A stretch of 64,000 nt of DNA from DATBGS01 sp036557885 (GTDB taxonomy: Bacteria > Chloroflexota > Ktedonobacteria > Ktedonobacterales > DATBGS01): the NCBI GenBank assembly GCA_036557885.1, contig DATBGS010000010.1, positions 116,823 through 180,822 of the forward strand, in the 5' to 3' direction. The notes beneath the pieces are model-generated. The model did no database searches. It saw nothing but the letters and a program-made list of their open reading frames with translations, and had not been told where the DNA came from. The position numbers and the translations under genes were made by a program. This document shows, in pieces, positions 8,671 through 16,871 of this stretch; the stretch's first letter is position 1; the number at the start of each line of letters is the position of its first letter.

Positions 8671-9514
8671 ATCTCAACCCCGCAAAGAGGTCGCGCACTG
8701 CCCCCGGATCAGCGGTATCCACTGGCACACCATCAGCCAGCGCAAAATATTCTGTGCTGCGCCATTGGGCGGTAACTTCGGCTGGCATGCGGGCAAAGGG
8801 GCTGTTCGGGTTCAGTTGGGTTTTGTGGTTGCCAAGCGATTTGCGCTTGAGGTCTATATATTCCGCGACTTCGACCTGATTCGTGATGGCTTCATCTGGC
8901 AGGCCAAGTTCTTCAATATTCATTCCGGTGAAGTTGCTTGACATCCCTGCTTCTTGAGCAACTTTGGCAAGTTGGCGAATCCGACTGCGTGGAAAAGAGG
9001 CATAATAGAGGCGTTTGGCTTCCCACGCCGGGCCTGCTTCAGGGTACTGCGAGGCGTCTTTGGCTACACGAAAAGCTCTGGTAGTCAATTGACTGATGCG
9101 AATATGGTCAGGATGTCCATAGCCACCAGTGGGGTCAAAGGTGACTATCACGGTTGGCCTGAACTCACGAATGATGCGAACGACTTTGCCCAGAGCTTCC
9201 GTTTCATCCACATTCATAAACGCCCTGGAGTCCTGGTTACCTTCGGTGCCACGCATGCCAGAATCTCGATAGTCCAGGAACCAGAGATGCTGGATTTTAG
9301 CAACAGCCGCCGCGCCACGCATTTCTTGCTCACGTACCTCGCCAAGATTTTCTGGCGTTGCCAGGGCGGGGTCCGCAATCTCTCCCAATTCGCCGCGCGT
9401 GGCGCAAATCAGGCCAGTTCGCACACCCTGGTCAGCGTACCAGGCAAGCGATCCGGTTACCCCTTGCTCGTCATCTGGATGGGCATAGCTGGCGAGAATG
9501 GCTAAATCAGACAT
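8669..9514 (-). CDS. PIG-L family zinc deacetylase (LmbE-like)
   Basis: A 281-aa LmbE/PIG-L-type N-acetylglucosaminide deacetylase. The zinc site is visible as AHPDDE near residue 11 and HPDH in GYGHPDHIRIS about 120 residues later, and GELGEIADPALATPE resembles MshB/Mca proteins. Such enzymes deacetylate GlcNAc-linked metabolites, including steps of mycothiol or bacillithiol synthesis and conjugate detoxification, and the true substrate here is open. The family start fits the ATG at 9514. The open frame runs 45 codons further upstream but that extension has no similarity. A palindrome GAAC-N4-GTTC lies 24 nt upstream, where a repressor would block transcription. Confidence 0.88.
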   Translation of the reverse strand: MSDLAILASYAHPDDEQGVTGSLAWYADQGVRTGLICATRGELGEIADPALATPENLGEVREQEMRGAAAVAKIQHLWFLDYRDSGMRGTEGNQDSRAFMNVDETEALGKVVRIIREFRPTVIVTFDPTGGYGHPDHIRISQLTTRAFRVAKDASQYPEAGPAWEAKRLYYASFPRSRIRQLAKVAQEAGMSSNFTGMNIEELGLPDEAITNQVEVAEYIDLKRKSLGNHKTQLNPNSPFARMPAEVTAQWRSTEYFALADGVPVDTADPGAVRDLFAGLR

Positions 9515-9537
9515 AGTTCTTATCTTTCTTTCTACGA

Positions 9538-9549
9538 GAACGATGGTTC
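9538..9549. promoter_or_regulatory. Palindrome of the GAAC-N4-GTTC type
   Basis: GAACGATGGTTC, flanked by A and T to give AGAAC/GTTCT arms, lies 24 nt upstream of the PIG-L start. It has the half-site spacing of Gram-positive LexA (SOS) boxes and matches in type the two sites near 56.4-56.5 kb. A single site can occur by chance. Confidence 0.35.
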
Positions 9550-9694
9550 TGCTTACGCAAATGTACTGATCTTTAGAAAAACTATACGTCATGGTCTGCT
9601 TTGTTGCAACATACGACCCAGCAACCTCTCCCTGGTCCATAATGTGCACAACAAAGATACAAAGAGATCGCCTGGGAGCAAAAGGAGGTTGATG

Positions 9695-10105
9695 ATGTCA
9701 CAACTGAACGCACGTCGCCCTCATTTGGCGCTGGTAGTGGATGATGAAGTGGAGTTGCTGGACGTATTGAAAGCTGTGTTGACCGAGGAGGCAGACTTTC
9801 GGGTGATTACTGCTGCTGAGCCAGAATTGGTTGTGCCGCTGGTTGAGGCTGCTCCGCCAGAGGTACTGCTGCTGGATATTGGGCTGCCGGGACGAAGCGG
9901 ATGGGAAGTGCTTGCGGCGCTCCGGCAGAATCCTCGCTTTTCAAAGCTGCCAGTGCTCATCGTGAGTGCCGCTCGTGATGCTGGCAAGCGTGCCGTAGAA
10001 CTCAATGACCCCTGGGTTGAGTTTCTTGCGAAACCTGTGGATTTGGACACCCTACTGGAGCGTGTCGAAAAGCTCGTTCAGCGACGTTCCAAGGAAACAG
10101 AGTGA
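9695..10105 (+). CDS. Single-domain response regulator (receiver only)
   Basis: A 136-aa CheY-like receiver domain with no output domain. The acidic pair is in LVVDDEVE, the phospho-acceptor aspartate is in LLLDIGLPG, the switch Ser is in LIVSAA and the conserved lysine is in FLAKPVD. Of two consecutive ATGs, the second (9695) has the better spacing to AGGAGG at 9683-9688. Such proteins relay phosphate or bind partner proteins. No histidine kinase is adjacent, and the orphan kinase at 32-34 kb is a possible but unproven partner. Confidence 0.9.
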   Translation: MSQLNARRPHLALVVDDEVELLDVLKAVLTEEADFRVITAAEPELVVPLVEAAPPEVLLLDIGLPGRSGWEVLAALRQNPRFSKLPVLIVSAARDAGKRAVELNDPWVEFLAKPVDLDTLLERVEKLVQRRSKETE

Positions 10106-10126
10106 TAGGGCATACTCAACGAGACG

Positions 10127-10175
10127 AAAGGCAGACCACGCTGGTGCATAGCCTGCCTTTGCTTTGTCTGGTTTT
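10127..10175 (+). terminator. Probable terminator after response regulator
   Basis: Arms AAAGGCAG (10127-10134) and CTGCCTTT (10153-10160), with a small inner ACCA/TGGT pairing, are followed by a T-rich stretch ending GGTTTT. It could act in both directions between the convergent genes. Confidence 0.55.
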
Positions 10176-10194
10176 AGGCACCTCCGGCTAGAGT

Positions 10195-12021
10195 TTATCC
10201 TAGTGCCTGGACCAGAGCCGGAACAAATTGATCAGCAATAGGGGTACCCCAGCCAGTAACAAGATCGAACCCTGGAAGCGCCTGATAGCCTTTGACGCCT
10301 GCAAAGCTGTTATCGCCCTGAGTAATATCGTGCATACCCTGCCCCTGAAGGCTGTAGAGCGCTGCATGGATGTCACCCAGCGGTTTGCCGCGCATCTGGG
10401 CTGCCAGAGCGAGGATACCGGCCATGCACGGGGAACTGGCGCTTGTGCCACCAATAATGCCCCAATGCGGCCACTTTGCAGGGTTCACATCTCCCGGCGT
10501 TCCAGAAAAGTAGAGGGAGTAATTAACATCGGCAGGGAAAGCTAGATCAGGGACGCCGCGCTTGCCATTGAAGATGCTTTGGTCTGGAGCGCTTTTTTGA
10601 TAGTCTGGCTCAGCATAGAGCGTGCTGATGCCGCCACCGCCGGAGCCATTGCTCCCAGGGTTGTTCCAGACGGTTTCGCTGCCATAGGTTCCCGAAGCGT
10701 CCTTAAGCTGAAGGGTTGTTCCACCAACACCCACAACATAGGGGTTAGACGCCGGCCAGGAAACTGTTGCGATATTCCAGGTGATGGTGGGATCGTTGAT
10801 GTCCATGCCTGGGTTGGTTGCCCCGTCATCGCCGGAAGAGGCCAGAACTGTCACACCTTCCTGGGCTGCTCGCTGAAAGATTGCGTTGGCGTTGGTGAGT
10901 TCTTTCTGGTCGTTTGCCTTTTCATCGGGCCGCTCATTTGGAGCGCTTAGCTCACTCCCACCAAAACTGATGGAGACAATATTGCCCAGATGGTTATCGA
11001 GAACATAGGCCAGATCATCTTCGAGATAATAGAGGCCGCATTTTGTCTCGTGGGGTGGCGGTGCAATTTTGCGTTCGTTGTTGGCGCCAACAACGATAAC
11101 AATGCTGGCGCCTGGGGCCATTGCGTGCGCCCATTCGACATCAAGGGTGGTTTCTTCTTCAAGGCCATCCCCACCGCCGCCACAGTTGTAGGCAACGGGC
11201 GGACCAAAGGGCTGAAGGATTTTGAAGCTTGGAGGATCAGGCAGCCCCCAGGCTTTGTCAAAGGCAAGCAGGTCTTGCTGGACCGTGTCAGTATGACCAG
11301 CCTCAAGAAGCACAATGGTTTGGCCCGCGCCAGTAATGCCTTGCTGATAGAGCGCTTCCAGACCAAACGCTCGCTGCATTTGCTCCGGGCTATAGCAAGG
11401 GCCACCAGCAAACCCCTTCTCGCAATCACTGGTTGTTGGCGCAGTTCCAGCAGGCTTGAAGAACGTTGCTGGAGGCGTGGCTGTAGGGCCAACAGTTGGA
11501 GAGCTTTGCACTGTAGGGGTATTTTGGACAGTCACCGGGGTTGGTGAGTGTGAAGTGAGCAGTAAGATGACCGGCACCAGAATGATCAACAGTGCCAGCC
11601 CTCCAAATAGGGCAATGAGTGTGGGGGTAGTCTTTGGAGGAGGCGGCTGCTGGCCTGGCGGAAAGCCTGTAGGAAAGCCTGGTTGCTGCAATGGTGGTAG
11701 CTGACCAGAAACCCTCCAACCAGCAGGCGGCTGTCCGACTTGATTTCCCTGAGCAGGAGGAGCGCCAACTGTGGGCCAGTAGCCATTCCCTTGTACATTC
11801 CCATTGGGTGCTGGGGCTGGATAGCTCAACGGTGGTTGAATGGCTGGCTGCTGAGGCGCCCAGTTTGAGGTGGTGCTGAATTCACGAAATGTATCAGGGG
11901 GAGGAGCGGACCATCCTCCGGCAAAAGGCACGGCTGGAGGTATCGCCATTGGCTGTTTATTGGGGTCAGCGCGGCCAGGTTCAGGGGAGCCTGGCGCAGG
12001 AACTTGTGGTTGATCTGCCAT
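10195..12021 (-). CDS. Membrane-anchored sedolisin (S53) serine-carboxyl peptidase
   Basis: A 608-aa protein. Residues 1-130 are Pro/Gln/Gly-rich and presumably cytoplasmic, 133-156 form one membrane helix, and the rest is an extracellular S53 peptidase. The catalytic Glu/Asp pair is seen as the ExxxD spacing in EETTLDVEWAHAMAPGA (E290 and D294). The oxyanion aspartate is probably in SSGDDGA. The nucleophile is in IGGTSASSP near residue 525-530, and the calcium site near the C-terminus reads HDITQGDNSF. The large autoinhibitory propeptide normal for sedolisins is absent: only a linker of about 45 residues separates the helix from the catalytic domain. Sedolisins usually act at acid pH, suggesting an acidic habitat. 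Cysteines near residues 200 and 209 may form a disulfide. Confidence 0.9.
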   Translation of the reverse strand: MADQPQVPAPGSPEPGRADPNKQPMAIPPAVPFAGGWSAPPPDTFREFSTTSNWAPQQPAIQPPLSYPAPAPNGNVQGNGYWPTVGAPPAQGNQVGQPPAGWRVSGQLPPLQQPGFPTGFPPGQQPPPPKTTPTLIALFGGLALLIILVPVILLLTSHSPTPVTVQNTPTVQSSPTVGPTATPPATFFKPAGTAPTTSDCEKGFAGGPCYSPEQMQRAFGLEALYQQGITGAGQTIVLLEAGHTDTVQQDLLAFDKAWGLPDPPSFKILQPFGPPVAYNCGGGGDGLEEETTLDVEWAHAMAPGASIVIVVGANNERKIAPPPHETKCGLYYLEDDLAYVLDNHLGNIVSISFGGSELSAPNERPDEKANDQKELTNANAIFQRAAQEGVTVLASSGDDGATNPGMDINDPTITWNIATVSWPASNPYVVGVGGTTLQLKDASGTYGSETVWNNPGSNGSGGGGISTLYAEPDYQKSAPDQSIFNGKRGVPDLAFPADVNYSLYFSGTPGDVNPAKWPHWGIIGGTSASSPCMAGILALAAQMRGKPLGDIHAALYSLQGQGMHDITQGDNSFAGVKGYQALPGFDLVTGWGTPIADQFVPALVQALG

Positions 12022-12134
12022 GATTCTGCCTGCTTCCTAATGGTGCCTCGTTGAGCAAATACTCCTGGGTAGCACTATGATACAGCATACAATAACTCTA
12101 CGCCAGGGGATGAGTTGAATGTCCTTTTTGTTCC

Positions 12135-12163
12135 TTGACAGCGGGGCTATTGCACGATACCTT
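12135..12163 (+). promoter_or_regulatory. Candidate promoter for thioesterase gene
   Basis: TTGACA (12135-12140), 17 nt, TACCTT (12158-12163). It lies about 80 nt upstream of the thioesterase ATG, with a consensus -35 and a weak -10. Confidence 0.5.
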
Positions 12164-12245
12164 TTTCTGTTAGAACGGTGAAGGTTACTCATCTGAGCAA
12201 TTCTGGTCGCCTGCCTCTTCGGGCGACTTGTGAGGTTGCAGGCAT

Positions 12246-13061
12246 ATGGGCATCAGCCATTATCATTTGTCTTTTCATGTGCGCAGCTACGAGGTAGGGC
12301 GTTGGGGGATTGTGTCGTCAGGAACGCTGCTGCGCTATTTGGAATATCTTGCCACCGAGGGGTCAGCGGCTGCGGGCTATCCGCGCAGTTGGTATGACGA
12401 GCACGACACGGCCTGGGTGGTGCGGCAGATGGCGTTTGAGCAAGAACGACCAATAGAGCTTGGGGAACTGCTCGCTTTGGAAACATGGCCGTCTCAGTTT
12501 GCGCGTATCCAGGCACATCGTGAATATCTGGTATCCAGTGCCAGCACCGGACAGATGCTCGCACGCGCGCACGCGCATTGGGTGTACGTGAGTCGGCAGC
12601 GTGGTCTGCCAACACGTCTTCCTGTTGATTTTACAGAACATGCTATCCCAGACCCTCAGGAAGTAACACTTGCTCCTGCCCCAGCGTTTCAGAGAGTGGT
12701 AGGCGAATCTTTTCAATTTCAGATGGCACTGCGAGCACGCCGTTTAGAAGCTGATACGATGGGTCACGTCAATAATTCTGTTTATATGGATTGGTTAGAA
12801 GAGGCAGTTTATGAAGCGATAGATGCGTTGCCATCCAGTTTTCTTGAGCAGAGCGAGGCGCTTTCTCCGAGCCACCGGTGTTTTGTGAAGCGGGCCAAGT
12901 TGGACTATATGAAACCCTGCCTTCCTGGAGAGCTGGTAGAAATTGAGACAACCTGTGCAGGCATGTATGAAGGGGGATTGGCATGGCAGCAAGTAGTGAC
13001 TCGCCCGGCTACCCAAGAGACGCTTTTAAGGGCAGAGTCTTTGTGGTCATGGCTCGCTTAG
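12246..13061 (+). CDS. Acyl-ACP thioesterase-like, double hotdog protein
   Basis: A 271-aa protein with two hotdog domains (about 1-130 and 150-271), as in acyl-ACP thioesterases of the FatA/bacterial type. The first domain begins with a strand like HYHLSFHVRSYEVGRWGIVS, the second contains ADTMGHVNNSVYMDWLEEAV, where the N and the acidic residues are typical of the active-site helix. It would release free fatty acids from acyl-ACP or hydrolyse acyl-CoA. The short YbgC-type thioesterase lies 0.7 kb downstream on the same strand, separated by the lipoprotein gene and a terminator, so they are probably not one operon. Confidence 0.85.
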   Translation: MGISHYHLSFHVRSYEVGRWGIVSSGTLLRYLEYLATEGSAAAGYPRSWYDEHDTAWVVRQMAFEQERPIELGELLALETWPSQFARIQAHREYLVSSASTGQMLARAHAHWVYVSRQRGLPTRLPVDFTEHAIPDPQEVTLAPAPAFQRVVGESFQFQMALRARRLEADTMGHVNNSVYMDWLEEAVYEAIDALPSSFLEQSEALSPSHRCFVKRAKLDYMKPCLPGELVEIETTCAGMYEGGLAWQQVVTRPATQETLLRAESLWSWLA

Positions 13062-13165
13062 CCTTTTTTCCCGCTCTATTTGCTAAACCCAGCAATTACT
13101 GCTAGAATGACAGTGATGACAAGAAAGTATAGATTTGCTCTGCGCCAGTTTTTCAGGAGAAAGTT

Positions 13166-13702
13166 ATGAAGGAAGTTTTCAGGCGCCATGTGCTGTTCTT
13201 ATTCCCGCTTGCAATGTTACTGCTCTCAGGTCTTGGTGCCTGCGATGTATTGACAGCTTCTCCAAACTCTCAAGGAACCATCACTATTACTGACCCCAAC
13301 TCAGGTCTTTCGCCCACGCCCACAGCGCCACTTTATCTTGTGGGGGCTTATGTGAGCGATAGCACTCCAGGGATGACGACTGGACGCATTATCGTTTATG
13401 TGATTTTTCATCATGGGCAGCTTCCTCAGGCAGGAGCAAAGGTTTCCCTGTACTTTCACTTCTATACCAGCGGGCGGGCGGTTCCTCAACTGAATAATCA
13501 GGCAGGGGCACGGACAACCGGGAATGATGGTTGGGCCAGTTTTTCCATTGGCTTTAGCGGGCTTCCGAGCGACATTCCTGTTGGCATTGATGTCACGGTG
13601 GATTTTCCTGGGATTCCAGAGATTTCCAAACCGAACGCCACGTCGTTTACACCTCTGAGCCTTATTCCCACCACGTCGCCTACCAGTGGTTCAGGGAATT
13701 GA
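13166..13702 (+). CDS. Secreted lipoprotein of unknown function
   Basis: A 178-aa protein with a basic start, a hydrophobic segment and the lipobox LSGLGAC, predicting lipid attachment at Cys26. A Thr/Pro-rich linker follows, then a domain of about 110 residues rich in beta-strands with an Ig-like or carboxypeptidase-regulatory look (PQAGAKVSLYFHFY, RTTGNDGWASFSIGFSG), and a Ser/Thr/Pro tail. The ribosome site GGAGA lies 7 nt before the ATG. It is followed by a clear terminator, so it is probably monocistronic. Function unknown. Confidence 0.8.
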   Translation: MKEVFRRHVLFLFPLAMLLLSGLGACDVLTASPNSQGTITITDPNSGLSPTPTAPLYLVGAYVSDSTPGMTTGRIIVYVIFHHGQLPQAGAKVSLYFHFYTSGRAVPQLNNQAGARTTGNDGWASFSIGFSGLPSDIPVGIDVTVDFPGIPEISKPNATSFTPLSLIPTTSPTSGSGN

Positions 13703-13740
13703 GGGTTTTACTGTAACACCTGAAAAACATCATTTTGAGA

Positions 13741-13778
13741 AAAAGCCGTTTCTGGAGGTACGCAGAACGGCTTTTTTG
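13741..13778 (+). terminator. Rho-independent terminator after lipoprotein gene
   Basis: Arms AAAAAGCCGTT and AACGGCTTTTTT with a loop of about 15 nt. The second arm ends in T6. It lies between the lipoprotein stop and the ribosome site of the next gene. Confidence 0.85.
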
Positions 13779-13794
13779 GTATGTGAGGTGAGAA

Positions 13795-14208
13795 ATGGCG
13801 AAAACATCGCTTCTTCAATATCGAGTGCGCTGGGGAGATACCGACGCTGCTGGCATTGTGTTTTATCCCAACTATTTCCGCTGGTTTGATGATGCGGGGC
13901 ACGAATTTCTTCGGGCTGTGGGTCTGCCACAGGAAACAGTCTTGGAAGAGCGCCAGATTCTTCTGCCCATTCTTGAAGCAGGCTGTCGGTTCTGGGCGCC
14001 GGTGTTTTATAACGATCTGCTCACTATTCACACGAGCATAACTGAGCTACGAACGCGCACCTTCCGCTTGGAACATCGCGTTTTGCGCGGCGAGGAGCCA
14101 ACCGGGACAGGCTTTGAGGTACGCGCGTGGGCGCGACGACCAACCGAGGGCAGGGGAAAGCTGGAGTTGGCACCGATTCCCGATGATATTCGGGTGCTGT
14201 TATCTTGA
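13795..14208 (+). CDS. YbgC/FadM-type acyl-CoA thioesterase
   Basis: A 137-aa single hotdog protein of the 4-hydroxybenzoyl-CoA thioesterase family. The active-site motif RVRWGDTDAAGIVFYPNYF contains the conserved catalytic aspartate and the tyrosine of the helix start, and FEVRAWAR is the usual closing strand. It should hydrolyse acyl-CoA thioesters, with the substrate unspecified. GTGAGG precedes the ATG. Its 3' end overlaps the convergent phosphodiesterase gene by 9 nt. Confidence 0.88.
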   Translation: MAKTSLLQYRVRWGDTDAAGIVFYPNYFRWFDDAGHEFLRAVGLPQETVLEERQILLPILEAGCRFWAPVFYNDLLTIHTSITELRTRTFRLEHRVLRGEEPTGTGFEVRAWARRPTEGRGKLELAPIPDDIRVLLS

Positions 14209-14994
14209 ACCATCTCGGAAGGTCTTGACCAGCAGATCAGGTCTGTCGCTGGTGATGGAATCTATGCCCAAAGCGGCAAGACGCAGCATCATGGCGGGTT
14301 CATTCACCGTCCAAACACCCACCTTCAACCCGCTGGCATGCGCTCTGTCTACTAGATATTTTGTTACCAGATTGCTCTCTATATTGAGATAATCAGCCTG
14401 CAAGTTTCGAATGGTTTGTATCAGCGCGAATGGGGTCATCTGGTTGGGTATGGGCAGCAGGGCCAGCGATTCAGGGGCAACGATTGTTCCCACGAGGAGG
14501 CGCGGCTCAAGCGTTTTTACGGCGGTCAGGCAGCCCCAATCATAAGAGATGATGAGCACCTGATTGAGCACCCCTGCGGCTCGCAAAATATCAACCACTC
14601 TGGCTTCAATCTGTGGATAACGGCTGTGCTGCCCATCGCGCTGCATGCGCTTGATTTCAATTTGCACGCGCACTTTGCCTTTGAGAATCTGAACGACCTC
14701 GGCAAGAGAAGAGATGGGGGCTCGTTCTGACCATCCATTCGGGTATTTCGCAGCCGCATTGAGCGTTTGTAATTCTGCCCAGGTCGCGTCAGCGATATTG
14801 CCATGCCCATCTGTTTTGTTATCCAGTACGTTGTCATGGAAGACAACGACCTCGCCATCCCGTGTCAAGTGGACATCCATCTCGACAGCATCAACTCCAA
14901 CGGTCAGCGCGTTCTGGAAAGCGGCCAGAGTGTTTTCAGGAGCTAACGCTGCTCCCCCACGATGAGCCACTAATTCAAGGGTATCAGAAGCCAT
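14200..14994 (-). CDS. Glycerophosphodiester phosphodiesterase
   Basis: A 264-aa GDPD-family protein without a signal peptide. The catalytic signature is visible: VAHRGGAALAPENTLAAF, then VEMDVHLTRDGEVVVFHD with the metal-binding Glu, Asp and second His. The C-terminal strands VGVWTVNEP and GIDSITSDRPDLL complete the TIM barrel. It would cleave deacylated phospholipids into glycerol-3-phosphate and an alcohol in the cytosol. The length fits UgpQ-like enzymes. GAGGGC lies just upstream of the ATG. Confidence 0.92.
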   Translation of the reverse strand: MASDTLELVAHRGGAALAPENTLAAFQNALTVGVDAVEMDVHLTRDGEVVVFHDNVLDNKTDGHGNIADATWAELQTLNAAAKYPNGWSERAPISSLAEVVQILKGKVRVQIEIKRMQRDGQHSRYPQIEARVVDILRAAGVLNQVLIISYDWGCLTAVKTLEPRLLVGTIVAPESLALLPIPNQMTPFALIQTIRNLQADYLNIESNLVTKYLVDRAHASGLKVGVWTVNEPAMMLRLAALGIDSITSDRPDLLVKTFRDGSR

Positions 14995-15131
14995 TTTGCC
15001 CTCGCGTCATCTTTTAAACTTAGCGCTTCACTTTTCTTTCTCTCCATCAGAGATTTCCAAGATACATCATGCGAGCAGATGAGGCAAGAGATCGGCTAAG
15101 CAAGGGTTGGTAAAAAATCTCACGATGTGAT

Positions 15132-15329
15132 ATGCTTTGGGTGGCTGCGAATCAAGGGCGGCAAAGGCGGCGGCGTTTGATTCAGGCAGGTGAGCCTCTT
15201 TGGCTCTACGTGGTCTTTGACACCAACTGCCAGCAAGCCAACCTTAGACAACAGCAGGAGACAAGGGTGTCTTATCCTTCTGTGCTGTATGCCCAGCCTC
15301 AAGGCAGCGATGAACCTGAGCAGGGCTAA
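15132..15329 (+). CDS. Small ORF, possible remnant
   Basis: A 65-codon frame without a good ribosome site. The stretch AGEPLWLYVVFDTN faintly recalls the DUF3883-like C-terminal segment found in some helicase and nuclease proteins, after which the frame becomes low-similarity. It may be the decayed tail of a larger gene or may not be translated. An opposite-strand frame of 95 codons overlaps it but has no recognisable features. Confidence 0.3.
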   Translation: MLWVAANQGRQRRRRLIQAGEPLWLYVVFDTNCQQANLRQQQETRVSYPSVLYAQPQGSDEPEQG

Positions 15330-15347
15330 CGAAGCAAAGGAAGACCC

Positions 15348-15692
15348 ATGAAAGAAACAGCTCCATCTCTCCTTCATTTCGACTCCCATGCCGGCTTCAA
15401 CAATCATCCTTCAGTCAAGCGCATGGAAAATGCTCGTCACGGTGTCCTGCTGCATCACCGAGTGAGCCAGGGAAACAACACCTGGCATGTTATCACCAGG
15501 CGGCTTTTGGAAGTTGTGCTGCCTGAAGCAGACAATTCCTGGAGCTATGAGACGGCTGTTTTCCCAGAGCACGATTTTCAGCAACCCGATCTCACACAGG
15601 GGCACTACACACGGTATGGAACTGAGACAGCAGCCGTAGCTGGACACCGGCATACCATCCACCGCTTGATGCAACATCCACTTGCCAGTTAA
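15348..15692 (+). CDS. Hypothetical protein, 114 aa
   Basis: The ATG is preceded by AAAGGAAG at good distance, and the frame ends just before a perfect terminator, which together argue for a real gene. The protein is hydrophilic and His-rich (10 or more His), with segments HFDSHAGFNNHPS and TWHVITRRLLEVVLPEADNSW, and lacks a signal or membrane segment. I do not recognise a family. It lies at the left border of the replication/partition module. Confidence 0.5.
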   Translation: MKETAPSLLHFDSHAGFNNHPSVKRMENARHGVLLHHRVSQGNNTWHVITRRLLEVVLPEADNSWSYETAVFPEHDFQQPDLTQGHYTRYGTETAAVAGHRHTIHRLMQHPLAS

Positions 15693-15720
15693 TTCGTGCA
15701 TACGCCCACCGTATTCCCAA

Positions 15721-15755
15721 CAAGATCGGCCTGTAGGCCGATCTTGTTTTCTTTT
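15721..15755 (+). terminator. Rho-independent terminator
   Basis: A perfect 11-bp stem CAAGATCGGCC / GGCCGATCTTG with a TGTA loop, followed by TTTTCTTTT. It ends the 15348 gene and insulates the partition module that follows. Confidence 0.93.
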
Positions 15756-15760
15756 GGGAA

Positions 15761-15816
15761 GTGACAACGCAGCTATTTTGTCTTATACTTGGAAATTGTC
15801 ATATACGACAATTTCC
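15761..15816 (+). promoter_or_regulatory. Promoter with overlapping operator for the XRE-ScpB-like gene
   Basis: GTGACA (15761-15766), 17 nt, TATACT (15784-15789). Immediately after the -10 lies a perfect inverted repeat with arms GGAAATTGTC (15791-15800) and GACAATTTCC (15807-15816), covering the expected transcription start. This is the classic layout of a repressor operator. The XRE domain of the gene it controls is the natural candidate for binding it (autoregulation, inferred). Confidence 0.75.
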
Positions 15817-15827
15817 AGGGGTGAGGC

Positions 15828-16871
15828 TTGAGGGGCGGCAGGGGCAGCAGAAAGAGCTATGAACCGATGAAATCTGGGGAGAGTCCACAAGAGGAACGCG
15901 AAAAAAAAGATGCCCTCCTTCCCGCTTCCAAAGCGGGACAAACTGCGAATATTCAGCAGAGCATTGGCCCGAAAGAGCTTCAACGGTGGGGGGAGACTAT
16001 TCGTCGGCGGAGGCGTGATCTTGATCTCACCTTGAAGCGCCTGTCGGAAATTACAGGCATTTCATTTGGTTATTTAGCAAAGCTGGAGCGTGGCGATGCA
16101 GATGCGATGAATCCCACGCGGCAGGTGATTGACGCGCTGCGAGGGGCGCTCAATATCCCACCTCCTGGCGGGTCACAACTCTCCAGAACCGCCCTGGCAT
16201 CCTGGGTAAGCGCTGAAAACACCGGCGGAGTCGGCCAGACAGCGTTATCAGAGCATGAGGAGATTCAGCAAGGCCAAGAGAAGGCCCCTGCAATAGAGCG
16301 CTGGCAGCTTCTGGAAGCGCTGCTGTTGATCTGTGGGAGATTGAATGCAGCACAACTTGCCGCTGGATTGGGGTGTGGCTTGTTTGAGGTTGAGGAAACC
16401 GCCCAGATGTTGCAGGAACGGCTGAAGGGGCATGGGGTTGTGCTCCAAGAGATGCATGGAGAATATCAACTCGCATCAACTGCGGGACTGGCGCAGGAAT
16501 TACGTTCTGCATTAGTCAAAATTGGCTTGGCTCCCCGGCGGCAGACTCAGCTTACACAGGCGCAGCGAGAAGTGCTGGCTTTGATTATTATGCACCAACC
16601 AATTACCCGCACGGCAATTGAACGTTATCGAGGCGTGGATAGCGACAGGCCCTTGCATTCGTTAATTGAAGCAGAACTGGTGACAACGCTTCCCACTCCT
16701 ACTCCGCACGGCGCACACCAATATGTCTCCACATTGCGTGTTTTAGAAGAATCTGGATATAGCACACTTGAGGCCCTTCATCAGGCTATTCGTCAAGGGT
16801 TGCCAACGACCCTTACGATTCCACAGGCTGCCTTCGAAGCACCCTCCTCTTCCCAAAACGATGATGAATAA
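15828..16871 (+). CDS. XRE-type HTH fused to an ScpB-like double winged-helix domain
   Basis: A 347-aa protein. Residues about 51-110 form a Cro/C1-type HTH (LTLKRLSEITGISFGYLAKLERGD). Residues about 156-290 resemble ScpB, the kleisin-associated subunit of SMC condensin. WQLLEALLLICGRLNAAQLA corresponds to the first winged helix of ScpB (usual form LIEALLFVSGEPLSLEELA). TQAQREVLALIIMHQPITRTAIERYRGVDSDRPLHSLIEAELV corresponds to the second (SQAALETLAIIAYKQPVTRAEIEEIRGVNSDGVLKTLLERGLI). Start is TTG at 15828 with AGGGG six nt upstream; ATG at 15867 is an alternative. It lies directly before the palindromes and parAB, so a role in segregation or in control of the partition genes is likely. No smc or scpA is nearby. 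Confidence 0.75.
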   Translation: MRGGRGSRKSYEPMKSGESPQEEREKKDALLPASKAGQTANIQQSIGPKELQRWGETIRRRRRDLDLTLKRLSEITGISFGYLAKLERGDADAMNPTRQVIDALRGALNIPPPGGSQLSRTALASWVSAENTGGVGQTALSEHEEIQQGQEKAPAIERWQLLEALLLICGRLNAAQLAAGLGCGLFEVEETAQMLQERLKGHGVVLQEMHGEYQLASTAGLAQELRSALVKIGLAPRRQTQLTQAQREVLALIIMHQPITRTAIERYRGVDSDRPLHSLIEAELVTTLPTPTPHGAHQYVSTLRVLEESGYSTLEALHQAIRQGLPTTLTIPQAAFEAPSSSQNDDE

